64,000 nt of DNA from Sparassis latifolia. Its lineage: Eukaryota > Basidiomycota > Agaricomycetes > Polyporales > Sparassidaceae. Each line of letters opens with the position of its first letter. Positions within the stretch are counted from its first letter, which is position 1. The notes beneath the pieces are model-generated. The model was not told the DNA's origin, made no database searches, and saw nothing but the letters and a program-made list of their open reading frames with translations. The position numbers and the translations under genes were made by a program. The DNA lies in contig CM031563.1 in assembly GCA_018466975.1 (NCBI GenBank), forward strand, positions 1,178,001 to 1,242,000, read 5' to 3'. Shown here one piece after another: positions 9,254 to 19,109 of this stretch.

Positions 9254-10087
9254 GGCCACCATTGTATTACAATTGCCCATAACACTAAGCAGGTCATTGT
9301 GCACAACTCACTAGCCATTGTAATTGTAATAACACTGGGCACATTGTAATTAGAAAAAGAAATGTTCACAGTAAGAGTTAAACCCCTGACCTGATGGCCG
9401 GAGTTTTGCTTATGTAAGCTACACAAGATATGTACTTTAACCACTACACTATTGATGTTTGCTGTTATTTCAACCTCAATTGTATATAATGAGTCTGTCC
9501 ACTACAATATAATATACAAGCTTCTATTACAAATACTAACACTTGTTACTGTTCCTTTCTTAACTCTTATAGTGTCTACTTCTGTTCTCTTACTTGTTTA
9601 ACTCTTCTTCTAATACTTTAAAGTAATATTATTAGATATAATATTAGAATGTGCATTATATTTTAAAAGGATATTAGAAAGAAAGATAATGAGAAATAAG
9701 GAGTTAGAATATTATGTAAAGGAACAGTAACAAGTGTTAGTATTTGTAATAGAAGCCTGTATATTATATTGTAGTGGACAGACTCATTATATACAATTGA
9801 GGTTGAAATAACAGCAAACATCAATAGTGTAGTGGTAAAGTACATATCTTGTGTAGCTTACATAAGCAAAACTCCGGCCATCAGGTCAGGGGTTTAACTC
9901 TAACTGTGAACACTTCTTTCTAATTACAATGTGGCCAGCATTGTAATTGCCATTATATTACAATGTGGCTGGCATTGTAATTGCCATTGTATTATAATGT
10001 GCTCAGTGTTATTACAATTACAGTAGCTAGTGAGTTGTGCACAATGGCCTGCCCAGTGTTGTGGGCAATTGTAATACAATGGTGGCC
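9254..10087. mobile_element. Foldback element with tRNA-like A/B-box sequence in both arms
   Basis: The left arm (9254 to about 9556) and the right arm (about 9717-10087) are near-perfect inverted copies around a 160-bp spacer. Both start GGCCACCATTGTATTACAAT when read from outside. The right arm is longer by a short tandem duplication of a TTACAATGTGGC-type unit at about 9935-10000. Each arm contains a degenerate Pol III promoter pair: A-box-like TAGTGTAGTGGTAAAG (9825-9840) and B-box-like GGTTTAACTCT (9891-9901) on the plus strand of the right arm, and the mirror of both at about 9377-9450 in the left arm. That suggests a tRNA-derived SINE pair head to head. No ORF and no clear target duplication. 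Confidence 0.65.
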
Positions 10088-10111
10088 ACTACAGCTGCAT
10101 ACTGCATGTTC

Positions 10112-10158
10112 AAATTTCCACTATTTCCACTATTTCCACTATTCTCACTATTCTCACT
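10112..10158 (+). repeat. 9-bp microsatellite (TTTCCACTA / TTCTCACTA)
   Basis: Three TTTCCACTA units are followed by two TTCTCACTA units in tandem, directly before the right copy of the flanking direct repeat. Confidence 0.8.
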
Positions 10159-10270
10159 AAGCGACCACTCTCTGATTCACATGAGCAAAGGCTCAGAATT
10201 AGTGCCGGAGGTTCCACCAAGAAGATCAAAATGACTTTGCACCATATCTGGTCCAAGGATACCTCTGTAC
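10158..10270 (+). repeat. Direct repeat, right copy
   Basis: Partner of 9046-9170. Here the frame continues rightwards into the decayed ORF of 10.2-12.7 kb, so this copy is likely the original N-terminal end of that ORF and the left copy a partial duplicate. Confidence 0.65.
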
Positions 10271-12675
10271 AACAATGGCAGGTCGCAAATTGAGGCTGCT
10301 GTTAATAGCAAGAATGAGGAATTCTTCATACATTCCAATTTCGAACATTCAGATTCTTTCAATATGAATTTGGACTCTGATCTGAATGATGCTTATTGCA
10401 AGTCCCCTTGAAATCCAAGACAAAGTTGAAACAACTGATCACCATGGGCAGTCGCAGGAATCCAAAGAATCTCAAGCAACAATGTTCAAAAGAGACTGTT
10501 ATCCTTTTAGGATTATCCTCTACCCCAGATTTAACCCTAAGGGTCTGTGATGATAGTCAGTATTCTCTGGGCCAAAAATTATATGGACACAATAGCACTT
10601 CTGCTAGTCCATTCTGTGCCACTTTGAAATTCTTTGGCATGTTTTTCACCATAAAACTGGATTTCTCTTCTGCTGGATACACCAGGCAATTGTCCCACTC
10701 TCTGACTTCATCTGTCATCTTATAAAAGCTCGCAGATCAGGCAACACAGCCCATGCACATCAGTGCAAGCAGCTTAATAGGCTTCAGTTTAAGCAGGCAT
10801 TGCAGAAAACCCATTTGAACTCTATCATTTCTCACATTTCCAAATTCTATGGTATCGCGATGACTCAGAATGCGGAAATTAAAGACCTGGAGCTGTCTGC
10901 ACCTATTTCAAAAGGAGTTCCCTGTAGCAAGTGCTTCTGGTGCCACTCATGCAATAATTGGATGGTGCTCTGCATGAATAAATAAGCCGAAACATCGATG
11001 AAGAAGCATTATGCAACCTTTGAATCTTATGCAGGGAGAAAGCAAGTTTGCACTGAACCACCTCAGGGCACTCCATTATGCATTCAGTACTGCCAAGCAA
11101 TCTTGACTCCTTTCATATGCAATATGTCCAATGGCCATGTACTGATTGTTCCAGACTGGATCCCATAAGGAGATTTCAAACACCCTTCACCAGAACCTAG
11201 CTATCCATGGTTCGAACCAGAAAGCATGCAAGGATCTCAAAATCTTGCACCATAGTTACAGGATATGGGTTATCCAGCTCTTCTCAATGAGTAGTGCTAT
11301 GATCAAAGGTCCACAGATTCATCATCTAGCTTTGATCAAGGTATCAAGTTTGCTACTCTTCTTAATCTTTGTGCTCACCCCAGCAAATACCACCTGTGCA
11401 AAAACCCAAGTAATGCAGAATTGGCATTAGAGCGAGGTTTAGCAGCCATTCACAAGCTTGCTTAAGAGTACCTGCGACAAGCTGACAATTTTGTGGAATC
11501 CTCTCATAAAATGTATTGTGACTGGCTTACTATTGAGCATGCCTATTCACATGGAATATTCTGCATTGTATTTACAGTATTTGATCTTAGTACTAAGTTC
11601 ACATACCAGCATCTTCAGGATACGACCCTGTCACATTACAAGCTTCCATTAACACAATTAATCTGTGTCTTGATGTGATTGCATCTTCACTTCTTTAAGA
11701 AGTGCATGAAGCCCATAAAGCACATCAAAGTCTATATGCAGCAGCAAGTTTGGGACACGCACAATAGTCTTTTCAACTTTCTTATCTTATGCCTCGCAGT
11801 AAAAGAAATTGATGAGGGACAACTGGCCATCCATTCTTATTGCTTGTGCATTGCACTGTTGACATCTACACCAGGAATTCAACATCACTTTGGTTGCTCT
11901 ATGAATTTTGGGCTTTTCTTTTCTGCACTTAGAAAGAACGAGATCGACTGTTTTTGTGATGCTCACGTATTTTCTAAACTCTGTGCAAGATGGCAGTATA
12001 TATTCCGATCAATTTTTGTGCATATGGCATAGCTTCAGGATGACTGTTACATGCCAGTACCTGCTCTACCAAAAAAGGATACATTTTGGCATTTGTGTCC
12101 AGATGAGGAGGATGAGGAGGAAGAAGATGAAGAAGATGAAGTTGAAGTTGAAGTTGAAGTTGAAGAGACAAACAAAAGAGACCAAGGCAATGTGGAAAGT
12201 GATGACATGTCAGTAGCTGACAAGGATCTGGCCATAGCTGAAGGCAATGAGAAAGGAGGTAGTGATGGTAATGAAGATGATGAGGAAGACATCAGCAAAG
12301 ATAACATCTCTCCTGACATGGTTGTGCCTATCGATATTTGGAAGAAATTAGATCTACAGAAGTTACTCCATCATCTTCGGCATTCTCAAATGTTTTGGTG
12401 CCTGAGATGCGCGCCAACGCCGATGCTGATCCACTGCTAATGTGTGCATAAGATTTTATAACAAATTTCTTCATTATAATCTATGTTTTCTAATTTTCAG
12501 GTGCTCTGCAGAATTTAAGCACTTAATTGCTTGCACGGATCGGAGTACTCTTATATCCAGACCCTTTAGTCACCTGAAGGCTCTTTGGAAGAATGTCTGG
12601 AAAACTAATAAAGAGATCCCTAGCAAGGCATCCATTAAATGGGAACTAAATGGCCAGACATTCAATCTTTTTTAA
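10190..12675 (+). pseudogene. Decayed multi-kilobase transposon ORF, possible zinc-finger protein
   Basis: Coding character jumps between plus-strand frames with occasional stops, as in a long ORF broken by mutation. Ordered pieces: PPRRSK (about 10215), HAHQCKQLNRLQFKQALQ (about 10750-10800), SKFYGIAMTQNAEIKDLEL (about 10840), a Cys-rich VPCSKCFWCHSC (about 10918-10955), SMKKHYATFES (about 10997), PLCIQYCQAILTPF (about 11070), a helical region to 12030, then an acidic block (12100-12300, runs of Glu/Asp with VEVEVEVE). The C-x2-C-x-W-C...H arrangement is reminiscent of zinc-finger modules on fungal transposon proteins (OrsD/RecQ-linked type), but this is a guess. Few CpGs remain. No product is possible as it stands. 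Confidence 0.45.
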
Positions 12676-12869
12676 AGCAGAACTAAGCAGCTGATAAAAG
12701 TAAACAAGCTTATTGCCTCTGCACACCACTTTGTTGCCTGTCTTATCCCAGAGTACAACAATCTCATGATAGGTGATGCCACCTAAGACTCTCACAATGT
12801 GCAAAGAATGGTATGGTCTGATAACATTTTTTCTGTTTTTTCTCTCTCGATAGCTCTTCTATGTATGTA

Positions 12870-13430
12870 TCTATTCGACTCTATCTCATGCAGATGCAAC
12901 ACCGAAGGATCCAAGCTGAGAGGAGCAGAAGCAATCACGCAGAGTACAGTTAAGGGTCCCATTTTTGTTGGGGGCCTGAAATGCAATCATAAATGGGGTG
13001 CTCCCTACTCTGTCACAATGCCTATGCTCTCAATGCAAGGATTCCAGAAGATGCGCAAAAGCATGAGTCACTGCAGACAAGGCTTCCAAGTTTTATTTCC
13101 TTTCTTGGTATTTCTCCTTCCCTTTCTGGCAGTCACTTAGACAGTTGCATCATCATTGTCATAGCCTCTTACTCTTTTCTACATACACTCACGAGCGAAC
13201 AAATCAGAGAAAGCATCAAAACAGGCAGAATTATATTTAAGGAGTTCAGTTCTCCTACAAAAACAGCTTTTTTCCCCAACTTTCTAGTTCTCTCTTAAGT
13301 CTCTTCTAAGGTAGTTCACTTAAGTCATTAAGAATTTGTGATATGTAGAAGTGTCACACAATAGTATATTCTTCTTAAGTATTTTTCTAGTACTCTGGCA
13401 GCCTGCCTCTTTTACTCTCTCACCTGTCAA
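12870..13430 (+). mobile_element. Decayed LTR fragment related to the solo LTR at 17.2-18.1 kb
   Basis: Similarity to 17,400-17,980 is clear in order and spacing: TTCGACTCTATCTCATGCAG against CTCGACTCTATCTCGTGCGG, then TTGGGGGCC, CTTTCTT...TAGACAGTTGCATCATC, ACGAGCGAACAAATCA, TTTAAGGAGTTCAG and TCTCTTAAGTC. Both ends are missing or unrecognisable. Most differences are C-to-T or G-to-A at former CpG sites. It interrupts or abuts decayed ORF sequence on both sides. Confidence 0.7.
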
Positions 13431-13929
13431 AAAGCCACAGTGTTCTTCTGGCATCAATTTGACCTCTCATACTCAATCATCTCCAATGCATTCCAGTGCT
13501 CCACACAATTCTCCTCTACGACGGATGAGGATAATAACCACATGCAGTCAGAATGCAAGTGTAAGAACCTGATGCACGAGCTCATTGAGACCATGCATGA
13601 CATCACAGAGGAAGTCATTGAATATGTAAGTTCACCATCATCAATCAATTTCTTTTGCAACTCTATCAGATTGAAACATTACATTTTAGGAAGCAGAATC
13701 CCCATCAAATTCTATGCACCATCCTCCTTTTCTTTCAACTATTCATAATCCTTTATCACTAAGTATACCCAGTCCTATATATTATCTGTTATCAACCCCC
13801 CACTCCTTCTTTGTGTATGCCACCTCTCAATTCCTTCAACAGAAATTTTATACCTGTAGTATCTTATGTAACCATGTCATGTACTACTACATTAGGAACC
13901 CTCAATATATCTTCTGCTGGTTAGCCTTA

Positions 13930-15250
13930 TTTAAATAATGTGCCATTGAAATTTGGAGCATATAAGTTAGTTGATAAAAAGGTAAAGCCAGTACAAGGAG
14001 TATTTCCAGAGCATGTGCATGTACTATGATGCTTTCCTGAGAATCAGTTTGACTCACTTTCAAAGTTACCTAAGATTTCACCTGAATTTATTGCTACCAC
14101 AAAGCTTACTACAGAGAGGTGTGCATTAATGGACATTAATAAAGACTGATTTCTTAGCCTAAAAGAAGAAAAGCTCTTTTTACATATTCTCAAGCTTAAT
14201 GAAAAGGCACTCACTTTTGGTGAAGAAGATAAAGGTACATTTAAGGAAGATTATTTTACTCCTTATATTATTTCAGTCACTGCATGTATTATAGACCTAT
14301 TCTAACATCTCTATCCCCCCAGGAATTAAAAAAAAGGTAGTTGCCCTTCTCCAAGATAAAATTGCAGCCGGTGCTTATGGACCTAGCCAATCATCTTATC
14401 AATCATGATCATTCTGTATAATTAAGAAGAGCAGTAAACTGCAGATTGTCCATGATCTATAGCCACTTAATCAGGTAACTATTTAAGATGCAGGTGTCCC
14501 ATCCATTCTAGATAACTTTGTAGAACTCTTTTCAGGACATGCCTGCTATACAGTCTTTGATTTATTTTCTGAATTTAATGTATGCAAGGTTGACCCTAAA
14601 AGTTCTGACCTTATATTATTCCTATTACCACTCAGTTTATTATGACTCACTTGTATACCTCAAGGCTTCACCAACTCTTCTTCAGAATTCCAGAATTATA
14701 TGGTTTTTATTTTACAAAATGACATCTCTCATATTACAAATGTTTATATTGATAATTTACCCACCTACTAACCAAAAACTATGTATACACAAGAAAATGG
14801 AAAGCCGAAGACATTATCAGAAAACTTAAAAATTAGGCAATTATATATTGTATAGGACATGCAGGCACTACCTTCTCCATCTTTAGGACTCAATTATGCA
14901 AACCTCATGCAGTTATAGTTGGACAAACATGCACCCCAGAAGGATAACTTTCAGAAAATTCAAAAGTAAATAAAATTCTTATCTGGCCAGTTTTGAAAAC
15001 TGCAAAGAATGTGCAGAGATTTTTAGGATTATGTGGTATAATGCACATTTGGATAAAGGACTACTCCAAGATTGCATGACCACTAACTGAACTAACATAA
15101 AAGAATGCTGAACTTGTATGGGATGATAGGCGATAAGAAGCATTTGATTGTTTAAAGGATCTTATTACATCAGCACCTGTCTTATGCTCTATCAATTATT
15201 TATTGAATCAATCTGTCTTGCACTTGAAGCATCAGATTGAAAAGTGGTTC
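13930..15250 (+). pseudogene. Decayed Ty3/gypsy pol (reverse transcriptase) remnant
   Basis: Continuous similarity in mixed frames to the Agaricomycete gypsy polyprotein type. In order: KKVKPVQGVFPE (about 13980), ALMDINKD (about 14130), LLHILKLNEKAL (about 14180), GIKKKVVALLQDKIAAG (about 14325), KLQIVHDL (about 14440), the RT palm start CYTVFDLFSEFNV (about 14545), the CIPQGFTNSS motif (about 14655), a VYIDNLP catalytic box where DD is expected (about 14740), HAVIVGQTCTPEG (about 14910), FLGLCG (about 15030) and ELTXKNAELVWDD (about 15095). The catalytic box reads IDN rather than xDD and many stops are present, so it is dead. No RNase H or integrase is recognisable after 15,250. Confidence 0.75.
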
Positions 15251-16228
15251 AAATATAAACTCCAGTGGAAAGTATTAAAGCCAGGAGATTAGTATTAATG
15301 TGTAACATAAGGTGAGATGCAGGTCTGACAGACAACTATAGCCAGAGATATTTTGGACCAAATCAGATATGTTAAAAATGACATGGAGGATCATATGTGT
15401 TGCAGGAATTAGACGAAACAGTTCTTAAATGTGCAGTTGCAGCACTCTGATTACTCCTATCCCTGCCACATATACCATCTAATCTGGATCTGAAAGATCT
15501 AGATGCAGATAGATTCAGCAATTCTGATCACTTAAATATATCCTCAGATTCTGATTCTTCTGATGTCAATATAAGCATGGTCATGTGCTTAGTCATTATT
15601 TTTGGTCTTCACTGCATATCCTCTTTGTCATTTCTCACTTTGTTATCATGTTCTTAACTGCTATCTCTGTCATTATATTGCACTCGCTCTGCTGTTCCCT
15701 TCTTATGAAACTCCTACTTACATTATCTCTTCTAATCTGCACATAATTGCTGGAGACTTTGAGTGTCCATGTCTCCAGACATAAATCTCAATGTCACATT
15801 CATCCTCAATGAAAAATCCTTCCATCACAAGTATAATAAGCCAACTCACTACTTACTTTCTCTGGAACCTGCTGTCTCTAATAATGCATGCTTCGACCTG
15901 AACAATTGGGCCATTATACACCCAATCATTGGTCTATTCTTTGTAAGAACAATCAACAAGATTTTGGGCAAAGGAAAGGTTCAAATTGAAGGATGGATGA
16001 TGTTGAGAAATGGTTACAGAACAGGAGTATGAAAGAATGGTCTTCAATCCTGTTATGGTGACTATCAATGTTACTTATCTCAAAATTCTCTTTCTCAAAT
16101 GCTTTGCCTGTCATTGCTCACCCCACATTAGTTACTATTTGATGGCAAAGGTCTAAGTGTAAGTTCTTTTTTTACTCTCTGGTTTCTCTTTGATAGCCAG
16201 CAATGGTGACATTGCATTCTAAAGTGTG
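15251..16228. other. AT-rich island sequence, nothing identified
   Basis: Short plus-strand open frames at 15602-16032 have no recognisable domain. The sequence is almost free of CpG. It may be the ruined 3' part of the gypsy remnant upstream. Confidence 0.35.
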
Positions 16229-16999
16229 GGGCAGATAACACATGGGTAACATGTTACAATATAAAATATCACATAACTAACACAATACTTCTAGATATTG
16301 CATTTGGTAAGTGGAGTGATGTAAGGCCAAAGCCAATAAAAAGGCTACAAAAGCCAAAGTCAAAGCTGTCAAGGTCATGCATGCCAGAGCTCATCTTTAT
16401 GGCAAAGCTTATGAGTTGGACTTTGCATTTGCTGAAGACCAAGGAAGAAGCTGACACTGAGAGATTTAGTGAGAAGAGAACATTGGTCTAAGATTCACGA
16501 GATAGTTTTCCTTGCACTTGCTATCATATTTGCTCGACCCCTCCACTCACATATGTTCATATATCATACTCAAATATTCACAACTGCTTGCTTATATTAT
16601 TACTCTGTCTGTTTTCAGTCACTGAAATACTTGAACATTTTTGCTGACTAATGCCTGACACTTAAAGGGACAATAGAGAGGTAGGCTTCTATTCTTTTTA
16701 TTGTTTTTATTATCCCCCACTCTCTTTTGTTTTATCCAGAGTCATTTCTTATTGTTATTTCTATTAAAGACTCTTTTCTATTATTTAAATTTTCCCACTT
16801 TCTTTAGTATATAAACCCTGGCAGCCCACTTGAACTTCTAGAGAAAAATTGTTGCTCTTATAGCACAGAGCATTCTTCTTACTCCAGTAGTCACTAGTTG
16901 GTTTATACTCAAGTTCTTACTTACCTGAATACAGTGTTGTTCAGGCATAGCATTCTAGGCATCAAACAAGTTATCTTAACTTGATCATTTGTTACTCAG

Positions 17000-18141
17000 T
17001 GTAAGCCTGCTGCTTACCACGATCACGATCACATGACCATGACACGCTTACTTATGTTTGTCTTGCTGTCACCCGTTTACAATATAGGCTTGCAACTGGT
17101 GACATGTCGACATTTTGTCTTTCCCCCTTCACTCCCATGACTTCCCCTCCCCCGCATACGTTACCCTTAGACATAGTTCACACCCCATCTTTCCTTACAT
17201 CAATACATTGTGGTAGAGAGAATTCCCGTACGCTCTAAATTAACATCTTCAATTCGAGTATAGGTCATTACGTTCGCTTTCAAACTCTCGCGCAAGAATA
17301 CAATCACGGAGCAGGACTGGTCACGCAGATTATTTTCTTATATTCTTGTTGAAACCGCAAACTTCCGATGACGCTCACATGATATGTAATAATTCCTCTC
17401 GACTCGACTCTATCTCGTGCGGAGGCCAGACCGATGGTTCGATCCGATGCGGAAGACAGTCATGGCACAACAGTAGGTCGAGCTCTCTGCTTCCGTTGGG
17501 GGCCCGGAACACATCTCGCAAATAGGGACGACTCCCGCCTTGTTACCTGGCTGTTCCCGCAGAAGAGAAGAATCCTGAAGTCGTGCCGAAACATGAGTAT
17601 GCCGCGGACAAGGCCCCCAGACTTATTACCTTTCTTAGTAGCATACCTTCTCATTCTGGAACCCTCTTAGCCATTGCATCATCGCCATCATCGACTCATT
17701 TCTCCTACTACGTACCTTCACGAATGAACAAATCATAGCCCGAGGAGGCCCCAAGCTGAGAAAGCGTTGGGGCAGGCTGAATTGTATAAAAGGAGTTCAG
17801 CTCTCCTTCGAATGGCAGATTTTTCCCCGCTTTTCTCTATCTCTCTTAAGTCCCTCACGAGATAGTTCTCTCAAGTTACCAAGGGTTTCGCGATGCGAAT
17901 AAGAGCGACGCGCAAGTATATTCTTCCTTCAAAAGTATTATCGTAGTATATTGGCGGCCAGCCATTTTTCACTTTCCCACACTTATCCTCGCGCCAGCGC
18001 CAACTCGTTTCGTTGTCAACCTCTCGAATCACTGCACACCAACGTTCAGGCCAGATTTCCCCTCCACAAGATCCTCATCTCGATTCTGTTCTCGACTGTC
18101 ATTCAGTGTTTCTCATCTGTCAAATGACAGATGGGCTTCCA
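17000..18141 (+). repeat. 5' LTR of the gypsy element, interrupted
   Basis: Starts TGTAAGCCTGCTGCTTACC and ends GGGCTTCCA. The segments 17000-17208 and 18073-18141 align with the 3' LTR at 23032-23310; the part between is the nested solo LTR and its duplicated target. Confidence 0.85.
17209..18068 (+). mobile_element. Nested 860-bp solo LTR
   Basis: The ends are TGTGG and CCACA, a perfect 5-bp terminal inverted repeat. Flanks are ACAT (17205-17208) and AGAT (18069-18072), a 4-bp target duplication with one mismatch; the uninterrupted site ATACATCCTCATC is present in the 3' LTR of the host gypsy. A TATA box (TATAAAA, 17785-17791) sits before a CT-rich stretch, as in an LTR promoter. It is rich in CpG, unlike the sequence around it, so it is the youngest insertion seen here. 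A decayed relative lies at 12.87-13.43 kb. Confidence 0.8.
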
Positions 18142-18457
18142 CTTTTTTTGAATCATCAACGAGCCTGTACGCAGATACCTTGCCAGCTGTTAACATCCCT
18201 AACCGCATAATTTTCCATCTCCGATAATTAGCCCTGCCTTTCATTGGGTATAGGCTACACCGACCACTGTCCCTCCTCTGTCGCCGATTCCTATACTGTC
18301 ACCACCGACCACAACATCCTCCACTCACACACATCACCCCATCATCTGCCAAGCTGACTTCATATGTCAAGCTACCTATCGCACCTCGACCTAATCATCG
18401 CAGCCCTGTGATCAACAACACTACCTTAGCACTATATCTGGCAATGCGCTCCACCCT

Positions 18458-19090
18458 ATGAGTACGTGCACACCAGGACGCCAGTCCAAATTTAGCATCA
18501 CCACCACCAGCCTCACCTCCCAGATCATCGTCACCACTTTCACGAGGTCAGACAATTCAACCTCACCTGTACGCAACAAGCCATCGTACAGTTCAGACTC
18601 GGACGATGATTCCTGCGATGTTCACCAATATCTACCCCATGCTATAACAGAGACTGCTCATGTTGAGGACATTCCTGAAAAGGTCCTCATCCTTCACGCA
18701 GGTGATCCTACCCTCACCGCTCTCTGAGAATATAGTGATGCATGCAAAGGTTACTTTGACTATCATGACATTAAGGAAGCAGACCAAGTCTGCAAGATCA
18801 TTGCAGGACTATGTGACATCTGCATCAAGGATTGGATTACCACGGACTGCGAGCGCATACAGTCCCTGGCCTTCGCAGTCTTCATGGCTGTACTTCACAA
18901 CAACTACCTTGATGAAGACTGGGAGAACATCATGCATAACCAGGTTCTGAGCATGAAACAGCAACCTATCGTACTCTGTCTCAATGCGACGTCGATAGTG
19001 CCTAGCGTCACCACACTCACGCTGCTGCCACTGTCACCACACTCACGCTGCTGCCACTGTCACCACCCTGCAGGACTCGGATAATGAAGG
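18458..19090 (+). pseudogene. gag remnant of the gypsy element
   Basis: From MSTCTPGRQSKF the frame runs to a TGA at 18725-18727. It then continues in the same frame as a capsid-like segment: ACKGYFDYHDIKEADQVC, IIAGLCDICIKDWITTDCE, LAFAVFMAVLHNNYLDEDW. The ACxGYFD...WI.TD.ER...YL.EDWE pattern is that of Agaricomycete gypsy Gag proteins. No zinc knuckle was found. One stop interrupts the N-terminal half. Confidence 0.7.
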
Positions 19091-19109
19091 TCCCTCCATT
19101 ATTTCTCAT

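Noticed and set aside
9370..9450. Possible functional tRNA gene in the small foldback
   Set aside because: A and B boxes are degenerate, no acceptor stem closes and the spacing is unusual; treated as tRNA-derived repeat sequence.
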